Notes under the pieces: generated by a model
What the model was told of the DNA's origin: nothing
What the model saw: only the letters and a program-made list of their open reading frames with translations
Databases searched by the model: none
Shown: in pieces, positions 24,935 through 38,513 of the stretch
How positions within the stretch are numbered: the stretch's first letter is position 1
Layout: each line of letters starts with the position of its first letter
Assembly: GCA_039707655.1 (NCBI GenBank)
Contig: CM077676.1
Span: 191,886,936-191,950,935, forward strand
Source of the DNA: Elymus sibiricus
Taxonomy: Eukaryota; Streptophyta; Magnoliopsida; Poales; Poaceae
Reading direction: 5' to 3'
Length of the DNA: 64,000 nucleotides
Position numbers and translations under genes: made by a program

Positions 24935-27900
24935 CTTAGGGTTACGTGAGTCGAGGCGGACGTCGAGACGAGTGTCACGTGCTCATCGAGGCGGACGTCG
25001 TCGCGGTAGCGACGACGGACGCCGAGACGAGCACGTGACACCACCGCCACCCTGTCTAAATTAGGGTTACGCGAGTCGAGGCTGACATCGTCGCGGTAGC
25101 GATGACGGACGCCGAGAAGAGCACGTGACTTCACCGCCACCCTATTTAACTTAGGGTTAACGAGTCGAGGCGGACGTCGTCGCGGTAGTGACGACGGACG
25201 CCGAGACGAGCACGTGACACCACCGCCACCCTGTCTAACTTAGGGTTACGTGAGTCGATGCGGACGTCGGGACGAGCACGTGACACCACTGCCACCCTGT
25301 CTAACTTAGGGTTATGCGAGTCGAGGCGGACGTCATCGCGGTAGCGACGACGGACGCCGAGACGAGCACGTGACACCACTGCCTCCCTGTCTAACTTAGG
25401 GTTATGCGAGTCGAGGCGGACGTCGTCGCGGTAGCGACGACGGACGTCGAGACGAGCACGTGACAACACTGCCACCCTGGCTAACTTAGGGTTACGCGAG
25501 TCGAGGCAGACGTCGTCGCGGTAGCGACGACGGACGCCGAGACGAGCACGTGACAACACTGCCACCCTGTCTAACTTAGGGTTACGCGAGTCGAGGCAGA
25601 CGTCGTCGCGGTAGCGACGACGGACGCCTAGACAAGCACGTGACACCACCGCCACCCTATTTACCCTAGGGTTACGCGAGTCGAGGCAGACGTCGTCGCG
25701 GTAGCGACGACGGACGCCTAGACGAGCACGTGACACCACTGCCACCCTGGCTATCTTAGGGTTACGCGAGTCGAGGCGGACGTCGTCGCGGTTGCGACGA
25801 CGGACGCCGAGACGAGCACGTGACACCACCGCCACCCTGTCTAACTTAGGGTTACGCGTGTCGAGGCGGACGTCATCGCGGTAGCGACGACGGACGCCGA
25901 GACGAGCACGTGACACCACCGCCACCCTGTCTAAATTAGGGTTACGCGAGTCGAGGCTGACATCGTCGCGGTAGCGATGACGGACGCCGAGACGAGCACG
26001 TGACTTCACCGCCACCCTATTTAACTTAGGGTTAACGAGTCGAGGCGGACGTCGTCGCGGTAGCGACGACGGACGCCGAGACGAGCACGTGACACCACCG
26101 CCACCCTGTCTAACTTAGGGTTACGCGAGTCGAGGCGGACGTCGTCGCGGTAGCGACGACGGACGCCGAGACGAGCACGTGACACCACGGCCACCCTGTT
26201 TAACTTAGGGTTAAGCGAGTCGAGGCGGACGTCGTCGCGGTAGCGACGATGGACGCCGAGACGAGCACGTGACAACACCGCCACCCTGTCTATCTTAGGG
26301 TTACGCGAGTCGAGGCAGACGTCGTCGTGGTAGCGACGACGGACGCCGAGACGAGCACGTGACACCACTGCCACCCTGTCCATCTTAGGGATACGCGAGT
26401 CGAGGCGGACGTCGTCGCGGTAGCGACGACGGACGCCGAGACGAGCACGTGACACCACCGCCACCCTGTCTAACTTAGGGTTACGCGAGTCGAGGCGGAC
26501 GTCGTCGCGGTAGCGACGACGGACGCCGAGACGAGCACGTGACACCAATGCCACCCTGTCTAACTTAGGGTTACGCGAGTCGAGGTGGACGTCGTCGCGG
26601 TAGCGACGACGGACGCCGAGACGAGCACGGGACAACACCGCCACCCTGTTTATCTTAGGGTTACGCGAGTCAAGGCAGACGTCCTCGCGGTAGCGACGAC
26701 GGACGCCGAGACGAGCACGTGACACCACTGCCACCCTGTCCATCTTAGGGTTACGCGAGTCGAGGCGGACGTCGTCGCGGTAGGGATGACGGACGCCGAG
26801 ACGAGCACGTGACACCAATGCCACCCTGTCTAACTTAGGGTTACGCGAGTCGAGGCGGACGTCGTCGCGGTAGCGACGACGGACGCCGAGACGAGCACGT
26901 GACACCACCGCCACCCTGTCTAACTTAGGGTTATGCGAGTCGAGGCGGACGTCGTCGCGGTAGCGACGACGGACGCCGAGACGAGCACGTGACAACACCG
27001 CCACCCTGTCTATCTTAGGGTTACGCGAGTCAAGGCAGACGTCGTCGCGGTAGCGACGACGGACGCCGAGACGAGCACGTGACACCACCGCCACCCTGTC
27101 TAAATTAGGGTTACGCGAGTCGAGGCTGACATCGTCGCGGTAGCGATGACGGACGCCGAGACGAGCACGTGACTTCACCGCCACCCTATTTAACTTAGGG
27201 TTAACGAGTCGAGGCGGACGTCGTCGCGGTAGCGACGACGGACGCCGAGACGAGCACGTGACACCACCGCCACCCTGTCTAACTTAGGGTTACGTGAGTC
27301 GAGGCGGACGTCGGGACGAGCACGTGACACCACTGCCACCCTGTCTAACTTAGGGTTATGCGAGTCGAGGCGGACGTCATCGCGGTAGCGACGACGGACG
27401 CCGAGACGAGCACGTGACACCACTGCCTCCCTGTCTAACTTAGGGTTACGCGAGTCGAGGCGGACGTCGTCGCGGTAGCGACGACGGACGCCGAGACGAG
27501 CACGTGACAACACTGCCACCCTGGCTAACTTAGGGTTACGCGAGTCGAGGCAGACGTCGTCGCGGTAGCGACGACGGACGCCGAGACGAGCACGTGACAC
27601 CACTGCCACCCTAGCTAACTTAGGGTTACGCGAGTCGAGGCGGACGTCGTCGTGGTAGCGACGAGGGACGCCAAGACGAGCACGTGACACCACTGCCACC
27701 CTGGCTATTTTAGGGTTACGCGAGTCGAGGCGGACGTCATCGCGATAGCGACGACGGACGCCGAGACGAGCACGTGACACCACGGCCACACTGTCTAACT
27801 TAGGGTTACGCGAGTCGAGGCGGACGTCGTCACAGTAGCGACAACGGACGCCGAGACGAGCACATGACACCACCGCCACCCTGTCTATCTTAGGGTTACG

Positions 27901-28068
27901 CGAGTCGAGGCGGACGTCGTCACGGTAGCGACGATGGACGCCTAGGCGAGCACGTGACACCACTGCCACCCTGTCTATCTTTGCGTTACGCGAGTCGAGG
28001 CGAACGTCGTCGGGGTAGCGACGACGGACGCCGAGACGAGCACGTGACACCACCGCCACCCTGTCTAA
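24935..28068. repeat. Region B HOR, 3134 bp (215+875+1169+875)
   Basis: It starts with an inverted 125-mer, then an 875-bp sub-block (25150-26024), an 89-mer-led 1169-bp sub-block without a 66-mer (26025-27193), and a second 875-bp sub-block (27194-28068). The latter contains the macro-duplication junction. Confidence 0.87.
24972..24987 (-). repeat. Inverted monomer fragment 4 (variant GCTCATC)
   Basis: Inverted fragment with one change, GCTCATC in place of GCTCGTC. Spacing to fragment 3 is 3201 bp. Confidence 0.92.
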
Positions 28069-30123
28069 CTTAGGGTTACGCGAGTCGAGGCGGACGTCGA
28101 GACGAGTGTCACGTGCTCGTCGAGGCGGACGTCGTCGCGGTAGCGACGACGGACGCCGAGACGAGCACGTGACACCACCGCCACCCTGTCTAAATTAGGG
28201 TTACGCGAGTCGAGGCTGACATCGTCGCGGTAGCGATGACGGACGCCGAGAAGAGCACGTGACTTCACCGCCACCCTATTTAACTTAGGGTTAACGAGTC
28301 GAGGCGGACGTCGTCGCGGTAGCGACGACGGACGCCGAGACGAGCACGTGACACCACCGCCACCCTGTCTAACTTAGGGTTACGTGAGTCGAGGCGGACG
28401 TCGGGACGAGCACGTGACACCACTGCCACCCTGTCTAACTTAGGGTTATGCGAGTCGTGGCGGACGTCATCGCGGTAGCGACGACGGACGCCGAGACGAG
28501 CACGTGACACCACTGCCTCCCTGTCTAACTTAGGGTTACGCGAGTCGAGGCGGACGTCGTCGCGGTAGCGACGACGGACGCCGAGACGAGCACGTGACAA
28601 CACTGCCACCCTGGCTAACTTAGGGTTACGCGAGTCGAGGCAGACGTCGTCGCGGTAGCGACGACGGACGCCGAGACGAGCACGTGACAACACTGCCACC
28701 CTATCTAACTTAGGGTTACGCGAGTCGAGGCAGACGTCGTCGCGGTAGCGACGACGGACGCCTAGACAAGCACGTGACACCACCGCCACCCTATTTACCC
28801 TAGGGTTACGCGAGTCGAGGCAGACGTCGTCGCGGTAGCGACGACGGACGCCTAGACGAGCACGTGACACCACTGCCACCCTGGCTATCTTAGGGTTACG
28901 CGAGTCGAGGCGGACGTCGTCGCGGTAGCGACGACGGACGCCGAGACGAGCACGTGACACCACCGCCACCCTGTCTAACTTAGGGTTACACGTGTCGAGG
29001 CGGACGTCGTCGCGGTAGCGACGACGGACGCCGAGACGAGCACGTGACACCACCGCCACCCTGTCTAAATTAGGGTTACGCGAGTCGAGGCTGACATCGT
29101 CGCGGTAGCGATGACGGACGCCGAGACGAGCACGTGACTTCACCGCCACCCTATTTAACTTAGGGTTAACGAGTCGAGGCGGACGTCGTCGCGGTAGCGA
29201 CGACGGACGCCGAGACGAGCACGTGACACCACCGCCACCCTGTCTAACTTAGGGTTACGCGAGTCGAGGCAGACGTCGAGACGAGCACGTGACACCACTG
29301 CCACCCTGTCTAACTTAGGGTTACGCGAGTCGAGGCGGACGTCTTTGCGGTAGCGACGACGGATGCCGAGATGAGCATGTGACACCACCGCCACCCTATC
29401 TATCTTAGCGTTACGCGAGTCGAGGCGAACGTTGTCGCGGTAGCGACGACGGACGCCAAGACGAGCACATGACACCACCGCCACCCTGTCTATCTTAGCG
29501 TTACGCGAGTCGAGGCGTACGTCGTCGCGGTAGCGACGACGGACGCCGAGACGAGCACGTGACACCACCGCCACCCTGTCTAACTTAGGGTTAAGCGAGT
29601 CGAGGCGGACGTCGTCGCGGTAGCGACGACGGACGCCGAGACGAGCACGTGACACCAATGCCACCCTGTCCATCTTAGGGTTACGCGAGTCGAGGCGGAC
29701 GTCGTCACAGTAGCGACAACGGACGCCGAGACGAGCACATGACACCACTGCCACCCTGGCTATTTTAGGGTTACGCGAGTCGAGGCGGACGTCATCGCGA
29801 TAGCGACGACGGACGCCGAGACGAGCACGTGACACCACGGCCACACTGTCTAACTTAGGGTTACGCGAGTCGAGGCGGACGTCGTCACAGTAGCGACAAC
29901 GGACGCCGAGACGAGCACATGACACCACCGCCACCCTGTCTATCTTAGGGTTACGCGAGTCGAGGCGGACGTCGTCACGGTAGCGACGATGGACGCCTAG
30001 GCGAGCACGTGACACCACTGCCACCCTGTCTATCTTTGCGTTACGCGAGTCGAGGCGAACGTCGTCGGGGTAGCGACGACGGACGCCGAGACGAGCACGT
30101 GACACCACCGCCACCCTGTCTAA
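28069..30123. repeat. Region B HOR, 2055 bp (macro-copy of 17624-19678)
   Basis: It shares the private marks of 17624-19678 at a shift of 10,445, including the TACACGTGTC and GTGGCGGACG changes, and not those of the neighbouring 2055-bp copy. The macro-duplication therefore came after the 2055-bp tandem copies diverged. Confidence 0.88.
28106..28121 (-). repeat. Inverted monomer fragment 5
   Basis: Copy of fragment 1 at a shift of 10,445, with the unmutated TTACGCGAG carrier as in fragment 1. Confidence 0.92.
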
Positions 30124-32178
30124 CTTAGGGTTACGTGAGTCGAGGCGGACGTCGAGACGAGTGTCACGTGCTCGTCGAGGCGGACGTCGTCGCGGTAGCG
30201 ACGACGGACGCCGAGACGAGCACGTGACACCACCGCCACCCTGTCTAAATTAGGGTTACGCGAGTCGAGGCTGACATCGTCGCGGTAGCGATGACGGACG
30301 CCGAGAAGAGCACGTGACTTCACCGCCACCCTATTTAACTTAGGGTTAACGAGTCGAGGCGGACGTCGTCGCGGTAGCGACGACGGACGCCGAGACGAGC
30401 ACGTGACACCACCGCCACCCTGTCTAACTTAGGGTTACGTGAGTCGAGGCGGACGTCGGGACGAGCACGTGACACCACTGCCACCCTGTCTAACTTAGGG
30501 TTATGCGAGTCGAGGCGGACGTCATCGCGGTAGCGACGACGGACGCCGAGACGAGCACGTGACACCACTGCCTCCCTGTCTAACTTAGGGTTATGCGAGT
30601 CGAGGCGGACGTCGTCGCGGTAGCGACGACGGACGTCGAGACGAGCACGTGACAACACTGCCACCCTGGCTAACTTAGGGTTACGCGAGTCGAGGCAGAC
30701 GTCGTCGCGGTAGCGACGACGGACGCCGAGACGAGCACGTGACAACACTGCCACCCTGTCTAACTTAGGGTTACGCGAGTCGAGGCAAACGTCGTCGCGG
30801 TAGCGACGACGGACGCCTAGACAAGCACGTGACACCACCGCCACCCTATTTACCCTAGGGTTACGCGAGTCGAGGCAGACGTCGTCGCGGTAGCGACGAC
30901 GGACGCCTAGACGAGCACGTGACATCACTGCCACCCTGGCTATCTTAGGGTTACGCGAGTCGAGGCGGACGTCGTCGCGGTAGCGACGACGGACGCCGAG
31001 ACGAGCACGTGACACCACCGCCACCCTGTCTAACTTAGGGTTACGCGTGTCGAGGTGGACGTCGTCGCGGTAGCGACGACGGACGCCGAGACGAGCACGT
31101 GACACCACCGCCACCCTGTCTAAATTAGGGTTACGCGAGTCGAGGCTGACATCGTCGCGGTAGCGATGACGGACGCCGAGACGAGCACGTGACTTCACCG
31201 CCACCCTATTTAACTTAGGGTTAACGAGTCGAGGCGGACGTCGTCGCGGTAGCGACGACGGACGCCGAGACGAGCACGTGACACCACCGCCACCCTGTCT
31301 AACTTAGGGTTACGCGAGTCGAGGCAGACGTCGAGACGAGCACGTGACACCACTGCCACCCTGTCTAACTTAGGGTTACGCGAGTCGAGGCGGACGTCTT
31401 TGCGGTAGCGACGACGGACGCCGAGATGAGCATGTGACACCACCGCCACCCTATCTATCTTAGCGTTACGCGAGTCGAGGCGAACGTCGTCGCGGTAGCG
31501 ACGACGGACGCCAAGACGAGCACATGACACCACCGCCACCCTGTCTATCTTAGCGTTACGCGAGTCGAGGCGTACGTCGTCGCGGTAGCGACGACGGACG
31601 CCGAGACGAGCACGTGACACCACCGCCACCCTGTCTAACTTAGGGTTAAGCGAGTCGAGGCGGACGTCGTCGCGGTAGCGACGACGGACGCCGAGACGAG
31701 CACGTGACACCAATGCCACCCTGTCCATCTTAGGGTTACGCGAGTCGAGGCGGACGTCGTCACAGTAGCGACAACGGACGCCGAGACGAGCACATGACAC
31801 CACTGCCACCCTGGCTATTTTAGGGTTACGCGAGTCGAGGCGGACGTCATCGCGATAGCGACGACGGACGCCGAGACGAGCACGTGACACCACGGCCACA
31901 CTGTCTAACTTAGGGTTACGCGAGTCGAGGCGGACGTCGTCACAGTAGCGACAACGGACGCCGAGACGAGCACATGACACCACCGCCACCCTGTCTATCT
32001 TAGGGTTACGCGAGTCGAGGCGGACGTCGTCACGGTAGCGACGATGGACGCCTAGGCGAGCACGTGACACCACTGCCACCCTGTCTATCTTTGCGTTACG
32101 CGAGTCGAGGCGAACGTCGTCGGGGTAGCGACGACGGACGCCGAGACGAGCACGTGACACCACCGCCACCCTGTCTAA
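30124..32178. repeat. Region B HOR, 2055 bp (macro-copy of 19679-21733)
   Basis: It matches 19679-21733 at a shift of 10,445, including the GGCAAACGTC mark near 30785. Confidence 0.88.
30161..30176 (-). repeat. Inverted monomer fragment 6
   Basis: Copy of fragment 2 at a shift of 10,445. Confidence 0.92.
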
Positions 32179-35100
32179 CTTAGGGTTACGTGAGTCGAGG
32201 CGGACGTCGAGACGAGTGTCACGTGCTCGTCGAGGCGGACGTCGTCGCGGTAGCGACGACGGACGCCGAGACGAGCACGTGACACCACCGCCACTCTGTC
32301 TAAATTAGGGTTACGCGAGTCGAGGCTGACATCGTCGCGGTAGCGATGACGGACGCCGAGAAGAGCACGTGACTTCACCGCCACCCTATTTAACTTAGGG
32401 TTAACGAGTCGAGGCGGACGTCGTCGCGGTAGCGACGACGGACGCCGAGACAAGCACGTGACACCACCGCCACCCTGTCTAACTTAGGGTTACGTGAGTC
32501 GAGGCGGACGTCGGGACGAGCACGTGACACCACTGCCACCCTGTCTAACTTAGGGTTATGCGAGTCGAGGCGGACGTCATCGCGGTAGCGACGACGGACG
32601 CCGAGACGAGCACGTGACACCACTGCCTCCCTGTCTAACTTAGGGTTATGCGAGTCGAGGCGGACGTCGTCGCGGTAGCGACGACGGACGTCGAGACGAG
32701 CACGTGACAACACTGCCACCCTGGCTAACTTAGGGTTACGCGAGTCGAGGCAGACGTCGTCGCGGTAGCGACGACGGACGCCGAGACGAGCACGTGACAA
32801 CACTGCCACCCTGTCTAACTTAGGGTTACGCGAGTCGAGGCAGACGTCGTCGCGGTAGCGACGACGGACGCCTAGACAAGCACGTGACACCACCGCCACC
32901 CTATTTACCCTAGGGTTACGCGAGTCGAGGCAGACGTCGTCGCGGTAGCGACGACGGACGCCTAGACGAGCACGTGACACCACTGCCACCCTGGCTATCT
33001 TAGGGTTACGCGAGTCGAGGCGGACGTCGTCGCGGTAGCGACGACGGACGCCGAGACGAGCACGTGACACCACCGCCACCCTGTCTAACTTAGGGTTACG
33101 CGTGTCGAGGCGGACGTCGTCGCGGTAGCGACGACGGACGCCGAGACGAGCACGTGACACCACCGCCACCCTGTCTAAATTAGGGTTACGCGAGTCGAGG
33201 CTGACATCGTCGCGGTAGCGATGACGGACGCCGAGACGAGCACGTGACTTCACCGCCACCCTATTTAACTTAGGGTTAACGAGTCGAGGCGGACGTCGTC
33301 GCGGTAGCGACGACGGACGCCGAGACGAGCACGTGACACCACCGCCACCCTGTCTAACTTAGGGTTACGCGAGTCGAGCCAGACGTCGAGACGAGCACGT
33401 GACACCACTGCCACCCTGTCTAACTTAGGGTTACGCGAGTCGAGGCGGACGTCTTTGCGGTAGCGACGATGGACGCTGAGATGAGCATGTGACACCACCG
33501 CCACCCTATCTATCTTAGCGTTACGCGAGTCGAGGCGAACGTCGTGGCGGTAGCGACGACGGATGCCAAGACGAGCACATGACACCACCGCCACCCTGTC
33601 TATCTTAGCGTTACGCGAGTCGAGGCGTACATCGTCGCGGTAGCGACGACGGACGCCGAGACGAGCACGTGACACCACCGCCACCCTGTCTAACTTAGGG
33701 TTAAGCGAGTCGAGGCGGACGTCGTCGCGGTAGCGACGACGGAAGCCGAGACGAGCACGTGACACCAATGCCACCCTGTCTAACTTAGGGTTATGCGAGT
33801 CGAGGCGGACGCCGAGACGAGCACGTGACACCACCGCCACCCTGTCTAACTTAGGGTTACGCGTGTCGAGGCGGACGTCGTCGCGGTAGCGACGACGGAC
33901 GCCGAGACGAGCACGTGACACCACCGCCACCCTATCTATCTTAGCGTTATGCGAGTCGAGGCGAACGTCGTCGCGGTAGCGACGACGGACGCCGAGACGA
34001 GCACATGACACCACCGCCACCCTGTCTATCTTAGCGTTACGCGAGTCGAGGCGGACGTCGTCGCGGTAGCGACGACGGACGCCGAGACGAGCACGTGACA
34101 CCACGGCCACCCTGTTTAACTTAGGGTTAAGCGAGTCGAGGCGGACGTCGTCGCGGTAGCGACGACGGACGTAGAGACGAGCACGTGACACCAATGCCAC
34201 CCTGTCTAACTTAGGGTTACGCGAGTCGAGGCGGACGTCGTCGCGGTAGCGACGACGGACGCCCAGACGAGCACGTGACAACACCGCCACCCTGTCTATC
34301 TTAGGGTTACGCGAGTCGAGGCAGACGTCGTCGTGGTAGCGACGACGGACGCCGAGACGAGTACGTGACACCACTGCCACCCTGTCCATCTTAGGGATAC
34401 GCGAGTCGAGGCGGACGTCGTCGCGGTAGCGACGACGGACGCCGAGACGAGCACGTGACACCACCGCCACCCTGTCTAACTTAGGGTTACGCGAGTCGAG
34501 GCGGACGTCGTCGCGGTAGCGACGACGGACGCCGAGACGAGCACGTGACACCAATGCCACCCTGTCTAACTTAGGGTTACGCGAGTCGAGGCGGACGTCG
34601 TCGCGGTAGCGACGACGGACGCCGAGACGAGCACGGGACAACACCGCCACCCTGTTTATCTTAGGGTTACGCGAGTCAAGGCAGACGTCCTCGCGGTAGC
34701 GACGACGGACGCCGAGACGAGCACGTGACACCACTGCCACCCTGTCCATCTTAGGGTTACGCGAGTCGAGGCGGACGTCGTCGCGGTAGCGATGACGGAC
34801 GCCGAGACGAGCACGTGACACCAACGCCACCCTGTCTATCTTAGGGTTACGCGAGTCGAGGCGGACGTCGTCACGGTAGCGACGATGGACGCCTAGGCGA
34901 GCACGTGACACCACTGCCACCCTGTCTAACTTAGGGTTACGCGAGTCGAGGCGAACGTCGTCGGGGTAGCGATGACGGACGCCGAGACGAGCACGTGACA
35001 CCAACGCCACCCTGTCTATCTTAGGGTTACGCGAGTCGAGGCAGACGTCCTCGCGGTAGCGACGACGGACGCCGAGACGAGCACGGGACAACACCGCCAC

Positions 35101-35379
35101 CCTGTTTATCTTAGGGTTACGCGAGTCAAGGCAGACGTCCTCGCGGTAGCGACGACGGACGCCGAGACGAGCACGTGACACCACTGCCACCCTGTCCATC
35201 TTAGGGTTACGCGAGTCGAGGCGGACGTCGTCGCGGTAGCGATGACGGACGCCGAGACGAGCACGTGACACCAACGCCACCCTGTCTATCTTAGGGTTAC
35301 GCGAGTCGAGGCGGACGTCGTCACGGTAGCGACGATGGACGCCTAGGCGAGCACGTGACACCACCGCCACCCTGTCTAA
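32179..35379. repeat. Region B HOR, 3201 bp (macro-copy of 21734-24934)
   Basis: It matches 21734-24934 at a shift of 10,445, with the CCACTCTG, GAGCCAGACG and GGACGTAGAGACG marks all present. Confidence 0.88.
32216..32231 (-). repeat. Inverted monomer fragment 7
   Basis: Copy of fragment 3 at a shift of 10,445. Confidence 0.92.
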
Positions 35380-38300
35380 CTTAGGGTTACGTGAGTCGAG
35401 GCGGACGTCGAGACGAGTGTCACGTGCTCATCGAGGCGGACGTCGTCGCGGTAGCGACGACGGACGCCGAGACGAGCACGTGACACCACCGCCACCCTGT
35501 CTAAATTAGGGTTACGCGAGTCGAGGCTGACATCGTCGCGGTAGCGATGACGGACGCCGAGAAGAGCACGTGACTTCACCGCCACCCTATTTAACTTAGG
35601 GTTAACGAGTCGAGGCGGACGTCGTCGCGGTAGTGACGACGGACGCCGAGACGAGCACGTGACACCACCGCCACCCTGTCTAACTTAGGGTTACGTGAGT
35701 CGATGCGGACGTCGGGACGAGCACGTGACACCACTGCCACCCTGTCTAACTTAGGGTTATGCGAGTCGAGGCGGACGTCATCGCGGTAGCGACGACGGAC
35801 GCCGAGACGAGCACGTGACACCACTGCCTCCCTGTCTAACTTAGGGTTATGCGAGTCGAGGCGGACGTCGTCGCGGTAGCGACGACGGACGTCGAGACGA
35901 GCACGTGACAACACTGCCACCCTGGCTAACTTAGGGTTACGCGAGTCGAGGCAGACGTCGTCGCGGTAGCGACGACGGACGCCGAGACGAGCACGTGACA
36001 ACACTGCCACCCTGTCTAACTTAGGGTTACGCGAGTCGAGGCAGACGTCGTCGCGGTAGCGACGACGGACGCCTAGACAAGCACGTGACACCACCGCCAC
36101 CCTATTTACCCTAGGGTTACGCGAGTCGAGGCAGACGTCGTCGCGGTAGCGACGACGGACGCCTAGACGAGCACGTGACACCACTGCCACCCTGGCTATC
36201 TTAGGGTTACGCGAGTCGAGGCGGACGTCGTCGCGGTTGCGACGACGGACGCCGAGACGAGCACGTGACACCACCGCCACCCTGTCTAACTTAGGGTTAC
36301 GCGTGTCGAGGCGGACGTCATCGCGGTAGCGACGACGGACGCCGAGACGAGCACGTGACACCACCGCCACCCTGTCTAAATTAGGGTTACGCGAGTCGAG
36401 GCTGACATCGTCGCGGTAGCGATGACGGACGCCGAGACGAGCACGTGACTTCACCGCCACCCTATTTAACTTAGGGTTAACGAGTCGAGGCGGACGTCGT
36501 CGCGGTAGCGACGACGGACGCCGAGACGAGCACGTGACACCACCGCCACCCTGTCTAACTTAGGGTTACGCGAGTCGAGGCGGACGTCGTCGCGGTAGCG
36601 ACGACGGACGCCGAGACGAGCACGTGACACCACGGCCACCCTGTTTAACTTAGGGTTAAGCGAGTCGAGGCGGACGTCGTCGCGGTAGCGACGATGGACG
36701 CCGAGACGAGCACGTGACAACACCGCCACCCTGTCTATCTTAGGGTTACGCGAGTCGAGGCAGACGTCGTCGTGGTAGCGACGACGGACGCCGAGACGAG
36801 CACGTGACACCACTGCCACCCTGTCCATCTTAGGGATACGCGAGTCGAGGCGGACGTCGTCGCGGTAGCGACGACGGACGCCGAGACGAGCACGTGACAC
36901 CACCGCCACCCTGTCTAACTTAGGGTTACGCGAGTCGAGGCGGACGTCGTCGCGGTAGCGACGACGGACGCCGAGACGAGCACGTGACACCAATGCCACC
37001 CTGTCTAACTTAGGGTTACGCGAGTCGAGGTGGACGTCGTCGCGGTAGCGACGACGGACGCCGAGACGAGCACGGGACAACACCGCCACCCTGTTTATCT
37101 TAGGGTTACGCGAGTCAAGGCAGACGTCCTCGCGGTAGCGACGACGGACGCCGAGACGAGCACGTGACACCACTGCCACCCTGTCCATCTTAGGGTTACG
37201 CGAGTCGAGGCGGACGTCGTCGCGGTAGGGATGACGGACGCCGAGACGAGCACGTGACACCAATGCCACCCTGTCTAACTTAGGGTTACGCGAGTCGAGG
37301 CGGACGTCGTCGCGGTAGCGACGACGGACGCCGAGACGAGCACGTGACACCACCGCCACCCTGTCTAACTTAGGGTTATGCGAGTCGAGGCGGACGTCGT
37401 CGCGGTAGCGACGACGGACGCCGAGACGAGCACGTGACAACACCGCCACCCTGTCTATCTTAGGGTTACGCGAGTCAAGGCAGACGTCGTCGCGGTAGCG
37501 ACGACGGACGCCGAGACGAGCACGTGACACCACCGCCACCCTGTCTAAATTAGGGTTACGCGAGTCGAGGCTGACATCGTCGCGGTAGCGATGACGGACG
37601 CCGAGACGAGCACGTGACTTCACCGCCACCCTATTTAACTTAGGGTTAACGAGTCGAGGCGGACGTCGTCGCGGTAGCGACGACGGACGCCGAGACGAGC
37701 ACGTGACACCACCGCCACCCTGTCTAACTTAGGGTTACGTGAGTCGAGGCGGACGTCGGGACGAGCACGTGACACCACTGCCACCCTGTCTAACTTAGGG
37801 TTATGCGAGTCGAGGCGGACGTCATCGCGGTAGCGACGACGGACGCCGAGACGAGCACGTGACACCACTGCCTCCCTGTCTAACTTAGGGTTACGCGAGT
37901 CGAGGCGGACGTCGTCGCGGTAGCGACGACGGACGCCGAGACGAGCACGTGACAACACTGCCACCCTGGCTAACTTAGGGTTACGCGAGTCGAGGCAGAC
38001 GTCGTCGCGGTAGCGACGACGGACGCCGAGACGAGCACGTGACAACACTGCCACCCTGTCTAACTTAGGGTTACGCGAGTCGAGGCAGACGTCGTCGCGG
38101 TAGCGACGACGGACGCCTAGACGAGCACGTGACACCACCTCCACCCTATTTACCCTAGGGTTACGCGAGTCGAGGCAGACGTCGTCGCGGTAGCGACGAC
38201 GGACGCCTAGACGAGCACGTGACACCACTGCCACCCTGGCTATCTTAGGGTTACGCGAGTCGAGGCGGACGTCGTCGCGGTAGCGACGACAGACGCCAAG

Positions 38301-38513
38301 ACGAGCACGTGACACCACCGCCACCCTGTCTAACTTAGGGTTACGCGTGTCGAGGCGGACGTCGTCGCGGTAGCGACGACGGACGCCGAGACGAGCACGT
38401 GACACCACCGCCACCCTGTCTAAATTAGGGTTACGCGAGTCGAGGCTGACATCGTCGCGGTAGCGATGACGGACGCCGAGATGAGCACGTGACTTCACCG
38501 CCACCCTATTTAA
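35380..38513. repeat. Region B HOR, 3134 bp, last HOR with an inverted unit
   Basis: It has the same length plan as 24935-28068 and matches it up to 38044. The final 875-bp sub-block (37639-38513) then continues as an ordinary B-type sub-block and not as the A13-like sequence. This suggests that 37639-38513 keeps the original structure and 27194-28068 is the recombinant. Confidence 0.86.
35417..35432 (-). repeat. Inverted monomer fragment 8 (variant GCTCATC)
   Basis: Copy of fragment 4 at a shift of 10,445, sharing its GCTCATC change. It is the last inverted unit in the window. Confidence 0.92.

Larger units (their letters stand above)
17108..27552. repeat. 10,445-bp macro-repeat, left copy
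   Basis: It is followed directly by a second copy at 27553-37997. Reading outward, identity at a shift of 10,445 starts at 17108 (17107 is G against A at 27552) and holds until 27599 against 38044, where C faces A. The extra 47 bp of identity at the join fit an exchange between homologous monomers. Private markers occur at matching places: CCACTCTG at 21850/32295, GAGCCAGACG at 22931/33376, and all eight inverted fragments. I saw no mismatch between the copies, but compared by eye and by repeat translation only. Confidence 0.88.
27553..37997. repeat. 10,445-bp macro-repeat, right copy
   Basis: This is the second copy of 17108-27552. It contains HORs at 28069-30123, 30124-32178, 32179-35379 and most of 35380-38513. 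Its right flank continues in normal B-type sequence (37998 onward), while its left end carries the A13-like stretch, so block 27194-28068 is a chimera of two block types meeting at 27553-27599. Confidence 0.88.
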
